Below the pieces are notes generated by a model. That model did not search any database, had not been told where the DNA came from, and saw only the letters and a program-made list of their open reading frames with translations. Position numbers and translations under genes: made by a program. A stretch of DNA of 29,212 nucleotides, from NCBI GenBank assembly GCA_050014795.1, contig JBEKCQ010000033.1, positions 1 through 29,212 on the forward strand, written 5' to 3'. How positions within the stretch are numbered: position 1 is the first letter of the stretch; every line of letters begins with the position of its first letter. Origin of the DNA: JALHUF01 sp050014795 (GTDB taxonomy: Bacteria; Acidobacteriota; Terriglobia; UBA7540). Of this stretch, positions 1 through 7,934 are shown piece after piece.

Positions 1-1358
1 AGCCGGGAGAGCCCACGCCACATGACCGTATTACCCGGCGGAGGATCACCAGTGCGAGCAAGATAGCCGCCAAGTCTGGCCAGCTTTATGATGTAGAAGG
101 ACAGCGACCTGTTTACGGCGCGGTCTACGTGGCGATCCGGAACAAGATGATCAAGCAATTGGCGCTCGGTTTCTGAAAACACAGCGCCTGAGGGCATTCC
201 CGAAACCGAACGGTTGAGCATGGTCATCCAGAAAAGTCTCCAACTCAGAATGCAGAAGACCGAGATCAGGTTCACCAGCCGATCCGCTGTCCGCAGCCGA
301 GATTCCTCCGCCTTACAGCCAGACTTCAACATCTTGTGATAGGTTTCGATCTTCCAGCGCGAGGCATACCAGAGCAGTTTCTCGATGGCCTCCGTCCGAG
401 AACTGACGGGTAGATCCGTGAGGAGTTTCCAATCGATCGGCTCCCGATCCTTTGGCGTCCCACGCTCTTGCGCGTAGATCGCCGTCAGCGTTAGTTCCGG
501 ATAGCGTTTCTGTTTTCCGATAGGAGGAAGGACCCGGATACGGCGGTATCGAATCTCCAAGATGGCTTCCGAGCCATTCCCCTGCTGGTCTCTCACCTTG
601 ATTCGATGCAAACCTTTTAATTGCACCTCGTTCATTTCCTGCGCGACCGTGTGCGTTCCATCTTCGGCCAGACGATCCACGCAGGTCCGTACCAGGAAGT
701 GGGTTTCAGCTTCCTGCGCGGCGCAGAAGAGTTCATAGATGTCGCTTTCCCGATCCCCAATATGAACGCATCGCTCCGGCTCATTCAGGAGCGCGGTCGC
801 CTGCTTCAGGTTCTCCAGCTAGCGGACGCTTTCCTTCTCTTCAATAGGAACCCGTGTCGGATTAATCTTCTTTTTGAGCGCGTTGCATCCCTTGAACTTC
901 TTTCTCGTCCAGAACTTCACGGCCGCGATTCCGAGCGGCAGGCCCTCCGTCGTGACCACGAGGCTGGAATGCATCAGGAGGCCACACACGGTGTGTATTC
1001 GCAGGCGCCCGGCCTGGTCCTTGCCACTGTTGACCTTATTGGTAGCTCCTATCGATAGGGGATCTTCTCTCTGAAAGGAGAATTCTGTCGTGTCGTGGAG
1101 TACCAGAACCCATCCCTCCGTCACCCGGAAACGATCCCGCGTCGCCTGGAAATGGCCAGCGAGAATCTCCTGCTCGCTGACTCTCTCATTGGAGAAGAAT
1201 CGGTAAGCGGCCTTGGTGCTGGCCCAGTCCTGGCAGGCCATGGGGATCGTTTCGCCGATTCCCTCGGAGAGCCGTTCCAGCAAGGTCCTGAACCTCTTTC
1301 CCAGACGCACGTCCGCAAATCTACATTCCGCCAGTTCATCGTCAAGCCAGGATGTCAT
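1..1358 (-). pseudogene. IS4/Tn5-like transposase, amber-interrupted and cut by the window edge
   Basis: The minus-strand reading from ATG 1358 (preceded by GGAGGGG) starts MTSWLDDELAECRFADVRLG, the DNA-binding N-terminus typical of Tn5/IS50-type transposases. The first catalytic Asp lies in VLHDTTEFSF. The frame stops at an amber codon at 819-821, then continues in the same frame without another stop to the window edge. The downstream part contains the second Asp (HIGDRESDIYE) and a complete IS4 signature YASRWKIETYHKMLK, which fits Y-x2-R-x3-E-x6-K exactly, followed by LKSGC. So every catalytic residue of the RNase H fold is encoded, but one nonsense change (probably from TGG) separates the first Asp from the other two. 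The far C-terminus and the left end of the element lie outside the window. I could not define the terminal inverted repeats. Most likely a recently inactivated copy. Confidence 0.88.
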
Positions 1359-1398
1359 TAAACGCCCCTCCACAATTGTGCCTTGATCCGGTGCGAGT

Positions 1399-1420
1399 CC
1401 TAATGTAATACTACATTAGG
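1399..1420. promoter_or_regulatory. Perfect 9+9 bp palindrome overlapping the SD of the next gene
   Basis: Arms CCTAATGTA (1399-1407) and TACATTAGG (1412-1420) are exact inverted repeats around a 4-bp spacer. The right arm contains the AGG of the only Shine-Dalgarno-like AGGA (1418-1421), 7 nt before ATG 1429. A protein bound here, or the RNA hairpin, would hide that ribosome binding site. It looks like an autoregulatory operator of the kind seen before small DNA-binding or antitoxin genes, but the ligand is unknown. It could instead be a terminal structure of a decayed IS. Confidence 0.5.
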
Positions 1421-1428
1421 ATATCACT

Positions 1429-1746
1429 ATGAAAAAGACAATTCAACTCGAGTGGCCGATTCTTCCGGGAAGTATCTCCACAGCAAGAAGCCGCTGCGGA
1501 AAAGCCCCTTGCGCGTGCAAGCTCAGGTCGCCCCGCCTGCACGGCATCTACTATCGCTGGACAGGGTTTATCGGAGGAAAAAGAACAACCAAGACCGTCA
1601 GTAAGGAAGTGGCTGAGGAATGCCTGCGGAGCATCCGCAATTTCCGCAGACTGCAGAGAGACATTGAGACTCTTCTACGGGAAGCTCTCGCCAACGCGCC
1701 GTGGACATCCCCCTCCACGCCGCCAACGAAGTCGAAGCGGTCATGA
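1429..1746 (+). CDS. DUF6788-like small protein
   Basis: A 105-residue protein with the layout I associate with DUF6788: an N-terminal basic stretch with a paired-cysteine motif (CGKAPCACK, about residues 24-32), then HGIYYRWTGFIGGKRTTKTV (HG-x-YY-x-W followed by a basic strand), then a helical C-terminus (SKEVAEECLRSIRNFRRLQ, with a further basic helix). The family has no established function; the CxxC-like cysteines and many Arg/Lys suggest metal or nucleic-acid binding. It starts at ATG 1429 with AGGA 7 nt upstream, inside a palindrome. It is transcribed away from the broken IS4 transposase and may be an IS-associated passenger. No gene follows before 2019. After residue 90 the tail (NAPWTSPSTPPTKSKRS) is low in complexity and may be a frameshifted end. 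The family call is from memory of the motif. Confidence 0.55.
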   Translation: MKKTIQLEWPILPGSISTARSRCGKAPCACKLRSPRLHGIYYRWTGFIGGKRTTKTVSKEVAEECLRSIRNFRRLQRDIETLLREALANAPWTSPSTPPTKSKRS

Positions 1747-2018
1747 ACCAGAAAGCCAAACTTGTGGGTAATTGAAAGGTTCACCGGGCGCTTACGGCAC
1801 TGGCACCCCGACACATGATCATCTTGCGAAGCCTGATGCAACGCGGAAGTGCGCCGACGAAGCACCGGATTGAATCCATGGAAGCACAATCATGACCGGC
1901 CGACCCGAAGTCTGAGGATTGGACTTCTCAAAAGGTGGGCGCGAGTTGCGGGGTAACTGATGAAGGCCAAGTGCTAGATCCCCGAATCCGCGGGGTGCAC
2001 CTCGCCCCAAGATGTCCG

Positions 2019-2981
2019 TCATGCTGCGGGAGCAGAGTCGTCTTTGAAGGATTGGGACATGACTTTGAGGAATCGGCCCACGTCCCGGCCGGTCGGCATT
2101 GAGGGTTGAGCCCCCATTCGAGTCACGGACAGCGCAGCCACAGCCGAGGCGAACCGCGCGGCGGCCAGGAGACCCTGGCCTCGCATCAAAGCCACAGCCA
2201 TTCCGCCATTGAATGCATCACCCGCGGCTGTCGAGTCAACGGCTTTGACCTCGAATGCCGGTAGGGAGTCTTCGACTGCGCTCGCCGCCACGTATGCGCC
2301 TTGGCTGCCCATTTTGATGATGACATTGCAGGCGCCCCGACGGACGAGGCTGCGAGCGAATTCCGGCGCAGTGGCCGGATTAAGTTCATCGCTCGGGACC
2401 CCACAGAGAATGGCGGTCTCCGTTTCATTCGGAGTCAGGAAGGTGACCTGGCGCAGCAGTCTGGTCGTGAGTTCACGTGCTGGCGCCGGGTCCAGCATCA
2501 ACGGGACATCGAAACGACGGGCGAGGGCGGCCAGGCATTCGACGGTTTCCAGCGGAATTTCCAGCTGGGTGAGGATCATCCCCGCAGACCTCAAGAGCGT
2601 TCCAGCCTTTTCCAGGTCCTTCGGCAATAGCTTGCCATTGGCTCCAGGGATTACCACGATGCTGTTTTGACCCTGCCCGTCCCTGGAAATCACCGCGATA
2701 CCGGAAGATGTCTTCCTGGCGACGCTTACTGCATTGATGTTCACTCCCGCAGTCGCTAATCCCTGCTGAAGGCGTTGGCCAAATTCGTCGTCACCCACTT
2801 TTGCGACCATGCTTACGGGATATCCAAGCCTTGCAATGGCGACCGCTTGATTCGCGCCTTTGCCGCCGTGGAATATCTCGAATCGGCTTCCCAACATGGT
2901 TTCTCCGGGCCGAGGAATACGTTCCACGGAGCAAACCAGGTCCAGATTGACGCTGCCAACGACGACAATTCGCTTGCGCAT
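2019..2981 (-). CDS. rbsK: Ribokinase (PfkB family)
   Basis: 320 residues, the usual ribokinase length. It phosphorylates D-ribose at O5 with ATP in the cytoplasm, feeding the pentose phosphate pathway. Visible hallmarks: N-terminal VVVGSVNLDLV strand, the sugar-binding GGKGANQA loop (39-46), LDPAPA (about 163-168), FLTPNETE (about 181-188), and the PfkB signature DSTAAGDAFNGG (249-260) with catalytic Asp255 in the anion-hole sequence AAGDAF. No signal peptide. It is the last gene of the minus-strand operon and starts only 8 bp after the permease stop codon, with a GGGGG stretch as SD. The GGKGANQA loop and overall length favour ribokinase over fructokinase or adenosine kinase, though a related pentose or nucleoside substrate is possible. 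Confidence 0.9.
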   Translation of the reverse strand: MRKRIVVVGSVNLDLVCSVERIPRPGETMLGSRFEIFHGGKGANQAVAIARLGYPVSMVAKVGDDEFGQRLQQGLATAGVNINAVSVARKTSSGIAVISRDGQGQNSIVVIPGANGKLLPKDLEKAGTLLRSAGMILTQLEIPLETVECLAALARRFDVPLMLDPAPARELTTRLLRQVTFLTPNETETAILCGVPSDELNPATAPEFARSLVRRGACNVIIKMGSQGAYVAASAVEDSLPAFEVKAVDSTAAGDAFNGGMAVALMRGQGLLAAARFASAVAALSVTRMGAQPSMPTGRDVGRFLKVMSQSFKDDSAPAA

Positions 2982-2989
2982 CGTGCCCC

Positions 2990-3982
2990 CTAGAAACTCC
3001 AGATTGGAGCTACTGCGACAGCGGCCAGGCCGAGTACGAAAAAGAGAAACATGAGGGCCAGCAAACGGCGAACTGAAGGAGGCGCACCCGCAAACTCGCG
3101 CCAGACGAAGACACCCCAGACAGCGGATATCATCGTGGCGCCCTGGCCGAGGGCGTAGGAAGTGGCCGGGCCCACCATCTGCGCATAGGAGGCCACGAAA
3201 TTGGAGATCGTACCAATGCCCCAGATCATGCCTCCCAGAATGCCCCAGAGGTGAAATCTTCCTGCGCCCTGGAAGTATTCGCCGAAGGTCACCGGCGGAC
3301 CTGCCACGGGCCGGCGCATGAAGATGTAGTTCAACGGAAACGTGGATACCAGCACGCCCGCCGCGAAGACGAGTGCCACCGTGTACGGTCCCAGGTGGTT
3401 TTCACCGGTGAGGGCTTTGGCCACGAAGGGGTAGAACAACCCCATACCGACGCCGCAGAGCAGGCTCAGCATGATGCCCTTAGTACTCACTTGCAGGTCA
3501 CGGGAGATCTTCTGGTAGGCGAACGCGTCCAGCACAATCGCTACGCAAACTAGCGCGATTCCTCCGAACAGCAGCACCGGATTCCCCCTGGGTGTGATGA
3601 TGTAGTTGAGGATTGAACCGATGACCAATGCCAACCCGATGCCGATGGGGAAGGCCACGGCTAGGCCTGCGATTGCAATGGCCGCCACAAGGAGAATGTT
3701 GGCGATGTTGAACACGATCCCGCCTACGAACGCCAGCAGCAGGTGGCGGCCATCCGCCGCAGTGAGGTTCAATATGAAACTGTCAGGGCTCGCGGGATCC
3801 ACGCGGCCGAGTGTGAACCCCATCAGGAGCGAAATCAGCAAAATGCCCCACACGTAATCCCAGTAGAAAAGCTCGAACCGCCAACCCTTGCAGAGCTTCT
3901 GGGTGTTCGCCCAGCTTCCCCAGCAGAGCATGCTGAGGATCATCATCGCGAGCGCTGCCAGGTATACTTCGGGAATGAACAT
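2990..3982 (-). CDS. GRP/DMT-superfamily sugar permease (probable ribose uptake)
   Basis: 330 residues, very hydrophobic, with about ten transmembrane helices and no cleavable signal. The N-terminus (LAALAMMILSMLCWGSWANT) with a conserved WGSW, and the internal repeat of five helices, match glucose/ribose porters (RbsU-like, RhaT relatives) of the drug/metabolite transporter superfamily. A conserved glycine-rich helix (FPIGIGLALVIGSILNYI) sits around residues 111-128. These are proton-coupled secondary carriers of the inner membrane. It lies 33 bp after the ADP-ribosylglycohydrolase gene and 8 bp before ribokinase, so import followed by phosphorylation of the same sugar is the natural reading. 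The SD is weak (GGCGG), consistent with translational coupling. Annotation pipelines may label this type a multidrug DMT permease or ureide-permease-like. Confidence 0.75.
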   Translation of the reverse strand: MFIPEVYLAALAMMILSMLCWGSWANTQKLCKGWRFELFYWDYVWGILLISLLMGFTLGRVDPASPDSFILNLTAADGRHLLLAFVGGIVFNIANILLVAAIAIAGLAVAFPIGIGLALVIGSILNYIITPRGNPVLLFGGIALVCVAIVLDAFAYQKISRDLQVSTKGIMLSLLCGVGMGLFYPFVAKALTGENHLGPYTVALVFAAGVLVSTFPLNYIFMRRPVAGPPVTFGEYFQGAGRFHLWGILGGMIWGIGTISNFVASYAQMVGPATSYALGQGATMISAVWGVFVWREFAGAPPSVRRLLALMFLFFVLGLAAVAVAPIWSF

Positions 3983-4015
3983 AGATGGAACCGCCTTCCG
4001 AGCGATCAGCTGCGC

Positions 4016-5563
4016 CTACTTGCGGTACACGATCAAGTCCTCGAGATTAATCCAGGCATCCTTGGAACCTGGGTAAGGTTGGCCGTTCACGACGATGCGA
4101 ACGGTGTGAGTGCCGGGCTGCAGGTCGAACTTACCCCAGAGACCTTCGTTGTAGCGATCGTCGTCATTGTACGCATCCACCTTCGTGACCCGCTTCCCGT
4201 CCAGATAAATGTCAGCATATCCCCCGTCATTCCCCAAGGCGCCCACCACAACTGCTCCGGTTCCCTCAAAAGAGACGGAGGCCTGTGCGCCAGCGCTTCG
4301 AGACCGCTGCGAAATCCTGTGATAGCCATCTTCCCTGCCTACCTGCTCCCAAGGCCCCTGGAAATTCCAGCGCCGATCGTCGAATCTCACTCGCTCGATG
4401 ACCTTGCCGGCCCAGAACTGCTCGAGTTTCGCCTTGCGGGCTTTCTGCAGCGGGATGACGACACGACCTTCTTCAATCCTCCCACCCTCGTTTTCGACGG
4501 TACGTTTCACGCGCTCCATTGTGCTCGCGACGATCGAGTTGAAGGAGTAGTTTGTGAACGAGAAGTTCTTGTCGGCGATGTCGGGCAGGTGTTTGACCCA
4601 CTTCGCGGGGATGGCTTTGAAACCGCACATGGTTCCCAACACGCCGCCCGCGGTTCCAGGGTTGCAGTCGCTGTCCTGGCCGGCACGCATAGTAATCTCA
4701 AGGGTCTTGTCAAAACCGCCGCCCCCGTAGAGCAGCCCCATCGTGACGTAGGCCCCATTAAGCACGGCACTGATATTGAAAGGCTTCAATGCGCCTTCCG
4801 GACAGGCATCATCTCGGTCCCACTTCTCGTTGATAAGCTGCCAGGTCGTCTTCCAGTCGGGGTTGTGCGCCGACCAGGTCAGAACATCGTGCACCATTTG
4901 CGCATAGCGACTGCCGGACGGAATGGAGCCCAATCCCGCTTCTACCACCCGGCGCGGATCGCTCTCGAAAAACGCCGCTGCGTACATACCACTTACAAAC
5001 ATTCCGGCATAAACCCCGTCGCCGTACGCGATCACATGGCCGAACCGATCAGAGTACTTCTGCGCGGCGCGAGGCATGCCCGGGCACATCAAGCCGATGA
5101 AGTCGGCTTCAAACTGAGTTCCGATTTCGTTCGTGTGGAAGTTGTAGTCCGGGTGTCCGCTGAGCGGCGCGCTCACACCCCGAAGCAGCAGCCGGCGGGC
5201 GCGGAGATTGGCGTGCCAAAGGCGGTAATGCGAATTCCTGTGAGCTTCGCCGAATTGTTCAGTGGTTGCGCCAAGTCCTAACCGGTCCATAACTCCGGCA
5301 AACGTCATCTGGACGTAGAGATCGTCCTGGTCAAGTGCTCCCGCGAGTTCCTCGGGCTTCCAATCGCGAGGGTCTTCATTGATTTTCTGGCGATATCTGA
5401 ATTCAGTGGGGGCCCCATAGGTGACGCCCACCATCTTTCCCGCCCAACCGCCGCGGATTCTGTCGAGAAGAGTTTGCTGCGACAGGGTCAACGTACGGCC
5501 AGAAGCACTCATGACCATGATCAGACTGAGGAGAGCCGATGTCCAAACGCCACGACGCAGCAT
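4016..5563 (-). CDS. Secreted ADP-ribosylglycohydrolase-family protein with C-terminal jelly-roll-like domain
   Basis: 515 residues. An N-terminal signal peptide (about 1-22, MLRRGVWTSALLSLIMVMSA) sends it to the periplasm or surface. Residues 30-350 are the ARH/DraG fold (PF03747): RIRGGWAGKMVGVTYGAPTE near the start, the first metal-binding cluster DQDDLYVQMTF (78-88) and the last, AGQDSDCNPG (294-303), whose acidic pairs hold the two Mg ions that position the ribosyl substrate in this family. Residues about 400-515 look like a beta-sandwich carbohydrate-binding or NPCBM-like module (ADIYLDGKRV, PGTHTVRIVVNG). It hydrolyses, presumably, an N- or O-linked ribosyl bond. The close link to a permease and ribokinase suggests released ribose or ADP-ribose is the nutrient. 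The secreted QDD/GQDSDCNPG subfamily is common, but as far as I know its substrate is not firmly established. Confidence 0.82.
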   Translation of the reverse strand: MLRRGVWTSALLSLIMVMSASGRTLTLSQQTLLDRIRGGWAGKMVGVTYGAPTEFRYRQKINEDPRDWKPEELAGALDQDDLYVQMTFAGVMDRLGLGATTEQFGEAHRNSHYRLWHANLRARRLLLRGVSAPLSGHPDYNFHTNEIGTQFEADFIGLMCPGMPRAAQKYSDRFGHVIAYGDGVYAGMFVSGMYAAAFFESDPRRVVEAGLGSIPSGSRYAQMVHDVLTWSAHNPDWKTTWQLINEKWDRDDACPEGALKPFNISAVLNGAYVTMGLLYGGGGFDKTLEITMRAGQDSDCNPGTAGGVLGTMCGFKAIPAKWVKHLPDIADKNFSFTNYSFNSIVASTMERVKRTVENEGGRIEEGRVVIPLQKARKAKLEQFWAGKVIERVRFDDRRWNFQGPWEQVGREDGYHRISQRSRSAGAQASVSFEGTGAVVVGALGNDGGYADIYLDGKRVTKVDAYNDDDRYNEGLWGKFDLQPGTHTVRIVVNGQPYPGSKDAWINLEDLIVYRK

Positions 5564-5590
5564 TGTGGGCCTCTACCTCTTCAGGGGCTG

Positions 5591-7765
5591 TCACTCTGCG
5601 TCCATGACGCAGCGAAATCCCAGCGCGCCCGCGCGGTCCATGCTGGGAGCCATCATCAGGAGTTTTCCGTGTTGGTCCAGCCTGTACGCTTGCGGGAAAT
5701 ACCAGATCGAGCCCTGCGGTTGGTAGTAGCTTCCCCCGCGCAGAATGCCTGCTCGGGTATGGGCATCGACGAACTCCTCCGTCCATTGCCATACATTGCC
5801 GACGAGGTCCATGACACCGAACGGACTTGCGCCCCGAGAGTGCGCATCCACGGGATCCGGTCCCCGCATCGTGCGGGTCTTGTCCGGCGTGGGAACAGCA
5901 CCGTCGTCCCACGTATTGCCCCATGGGTAAAGCCGCCCATCCGTCCCTTGCGCGGCATACTGCCATTCCCACTCGTGGGGGAGTCGCTTTCCTGCCCAGG
6001 CTGCGTAGGCTCGCGCATCCTCCAGCGAAACCCACGTGACAGGTTTGTTGTCCCATCCCTTCGGGCAAACACCGTTCTGCCAGTCACGCAAGAAGTTCAG
6101 ATCGTCCTGCGGCCTGTAGTGAGTGGAATCCAAGAACGTCTTGAACTGAGCATTTGTGACGGGGTACGTGTCGATCCAGAACGAATTGATGTGTATCCGG
6201 TGGTCGTGGAAGCGCCGAGGGGAGTTCTCCCACGCATATTGCACATCCACACCGGTATCGTTGGAGCCTTCAATTTCGATGCCTTGGACTCGAAAATCAA
6301 AATCTCCCGCGGGGATCTTCACCATATCGGCGGGGACACCGGAGGGAGGCTTGCTGGGCGCGATCGCCACGATCTGTTGGGGGAGCGGTTTCCATTCATG
6401 TGAATAGCTGGCCAGCGCGGTTGCCGTCATCTCCTTCATCTTCGTCATCAAGTTTTGAATTGCGGCTTCGGGATCCGAAGGCGTGGCGAGTAAGGCTCCA
6501 TAACCGTGCGCCTCAAGATCAAAGCTCAGCACGGTCTTTCCGTCCCGCGCGCGTCCGGGCTTCAGTTCGACTCCACGATAAAGATCGAAATAACGCATGC
6601 CATCCTGGGAGGGCAGTTCGATCTGAGGTCCGCTTAGGTCATACTCGTCCCGATTCACAATCGTCCAAACCGTCTGCGAACCCAAGGGCCACCGGCTGGC
6701 AAAGACCCCGTAACTCGAGGTTGGGGCGTGTGGTTCCCAGCCTGGGCTCACCAGAAATGGAGCAACTGCGCGTTCGATGGTCGCCACGCGGCGAACCGCC
6801 TCGGCATCTCGCGGAGTAATACCGTTCCAGATTCCCCAAATGTTTTCCCAGCTCTCCCAGCCCACGCCGTTGAAGAAGGCGAACTGCAAGTTGTCAGTCT
6901 TATCGCGTTTCCAGCGGTCCGAGATGTTCACCATATGCCGCGGTTCGAGCCATTTGTATTTGTCGACCATCGGCACAAAGGGATACTGGTACTGTCCCCA
7001 AGTCATGAGATTCCACGCCAGCGCTTCGTCCGCCGGGCCGCCCTCGGGCTCGAACACCAGAGGATGACCGATCTTCTCAGCGGCCTCGATGAAGGCAAGG
7101 GGAACGCCGTCTTGAGTGTCGCCATTGATCCCATCCGCTCCGATTTCAGCCATCAATTTGCCAATGGCTTCGGGCCAGGACATCCCGGGATCGCGGGTTC
7201 CCTGATCCCACATCATCATAGGGAACAACACACGAACACCGCGCCGATGGAAGTCGGAAATCATCTGCCGGACTCCCTCCACACCACCCGGCATGGAGCG
7301 GATCATGTCGTGTTGGTTGCGGTCATCGATGCCCATATTCGGATAGGTGGGCCAGAGGAGTACGGCATCGATTCCGCCGTAGCGCTTTTCGAGATCGTCC
7401 AGATAACGGTCAACCGTATATCGGTGCGCGACTGGATCATAGAAATACCGGTCGTGGACCATCATTTGCGGCTGCATGAAGCTCGACTGGGTCCACCGGA
7501 GCGCGGGCAGATCATATCGCGAGCCGCTGTAGCCGATGCGAATGCGACGCTCGTTCCGCCAGTGCGTGATATCGGCGAGCCATGTTTCGTGTTCACTCTG
7601 AGTGCAGGGTTTAGACCCGCCCTCCCAAGCGCCTTTCATAACCAGACAGTCAGGCGTAGGAATCTGCTGTCCTTGGGGACGGTACCTGCTGTCCTGTGAA
7701 ACCAGAGGCAGGGAGAGGATGAGCACGAAAGCTGACAGGGCAAACGGTTTTAGGGCTTTGGGCAT
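5591..7765 (-). CDS. Secreted glycosidase-like TIM-barrel protein fused to a formylglycine-enzyme-like (SUMF1) domain
   Basis: 724 residues with a signal peptide (1-23). Residues about 60-350 look like a TIM-barrel hydrolase: RIGYSGSRYDLPALRW, IDAVLLWPTYPNMGIDDRN, GVRVLFPMMMWDQGT, then DGINGDTQDG (211-220) with acidic residues where a nucleophile is expected, and FEPEGGP. A small beta domain follows (to about 430). Residues 480-722 are a clear FGE-sulfatase/SUMF1 domain: MVKIPAGDF, FWIDTYPVTNAQFKTFL, PVTWVSLEDARAYAAWAGKR, LPHEWEWQYAAQG, DLVGNVWQWTEE, ILRGGSYY and GFRC. The catalytic Cys pair of true FGE is absent after RGGSYY, so this domain is probably a binding module rather than a sulfatase activator. 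The gene ends 27 bp before the ARH gene and follows the TonB receptor across a hairpin. The TIM-barrel family is not identified with certainty. Confidence 0.75.
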   Translation of the reverse strand: MPKALKPFALSAFVLILSLPLVSQDSRYRPQGQQIPTPDCLVMKGAWEGGSKPCTQSEHETWLADITHWRNERRIRIGYSGSRYDLPALRWTQSSFMQPQMMVHDRYFYDPVAHRYTVDRYLDDLEKRYGGIDAVLLWPTYPNMGIDDRNQHDMIRSMPGGVEGVRQMISDFHRRGVRVLFPMMMWDQGTRDPGMSWPEAIGKLMAEIGADGINGDTQDGVPLAFIEAAEKIGHPLVFEPEGGPADEALAWNLMTWGQYQYPFVPMVDKYKWLEPRHMVNISDRWKRDKTDNLQFAFFNGVGWESWENIWGIWNGITPRDAEAVRRVATIERAVAPFLVSPGWEPHAPTSSYGVFASRWPLGSQTVWTIVNRDEYDLSGPQIELPSQDGMRYFDLYRGVELKPGRARDGKTVLSFDLEAHGYGALLATPSDPEAAIQNLMTKMKEMTATALASYSHEWKPLPQQIVAIAPSKPPSGVPADMVKIPAGDFDFRVQGIEIEGSNDTGVDVQYAWENSPRRFHDHRIHINSFWIDTYPVTNAQFKTFLDSTHYRPQDDLNFLRDWQNGVCPKGWDNKPVTWVSLEDARAYAAWAGKRLPHEWEWQYAAQGTDGRLYPWGNTWDDGAVPTPDKTRTMRGPDPVDAHSRGASPFGVMDLVGNVWQWTEEFVDAHTRAGILRGGSYYQPQGSIWYFPQAYRLDQHGKLLMMAPSMDRAGALGFRCVMDAE

Positions 7766-7808
7766 AGGAACTCCAACCTATCGAACGTTACGAACACGCG
7801 ACGAATGA

Positions 7809-7820
7809 AGAAGCGTTTCG
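7809..7820. promoter_or_regulatory. Weak LacI-operator-like site upstream of the glycosidase/SUMF1 gene
   Basis: AGAAGCGTTTCG resembles the two stronger sites in this window (TGAAACGTTTCA and TGAATCGTTTCA) and keeps the central GAANCGTTTC core with one substitution. It lies about 45 bp upstream of the minus-strand start at 7765. No convincing -35/-10 pair was seen beside it, so it may be chance. Confidence 0.25.
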
Positions 7821-7844
7821 AATGGCCTAGCACCTTGGCCAGTG

Positions 7845-7880
7845 AAAAGGAAGCCCGGACTTGTTGCCAAATCCGGGCTT
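7845..7880 (-). terminator. Hairpin terminator after the TonB-receptor gene
   Basis: On the minus strand AAGCCCGGA (7880-7872) pairs perfectly with TCCGGGCTT (7859-7851) across a 12-nt loop, followed by CCTTTTC. The stem is strong but the U-tract is short, so termination is probably partial. It would give more receptor mRNA than mRNA for the enzymes downstream, while letting some transcripts continue into 7765-2019. Confidence 0.7.
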
Positions 7881-7934
7881 TCACATCCGCGATCTCCGGC
7901 CGGGCTAGGCGCTGACCGCTCCGGCGCGAATGGT

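Noticed and set aside
819..821. Programmed readthrough or a recoded amber in the IS4 transposase
   Set aside because: No structure or known readthrough context was recognised; a simple nonsense mutation or sequencing error is more likely.
1551..2022. Minus-strand frames between the DUF6788-like gene and ribokinase
   Set aside because: No recognisable protein; 1747-2018 appears to be plain intergenic DNA with only short GC-rich inverted repeats.
3743..5281. A 512-codon open frame on the plus strand antisense to the ARH gene
   Set aside because: Shadow frame of a high-GC gene; no domain pattern, no SD logic, and the minus-strand product has clear ARH motifs.
7031..7034. Treating the 5591-7765 protein as a sulfatase-activating formylglycine-generating enzyme
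   Set aside because: The FGE-like domain lacks the required cysteines after RGGSYY, and no sulfatase gene is present in the window.
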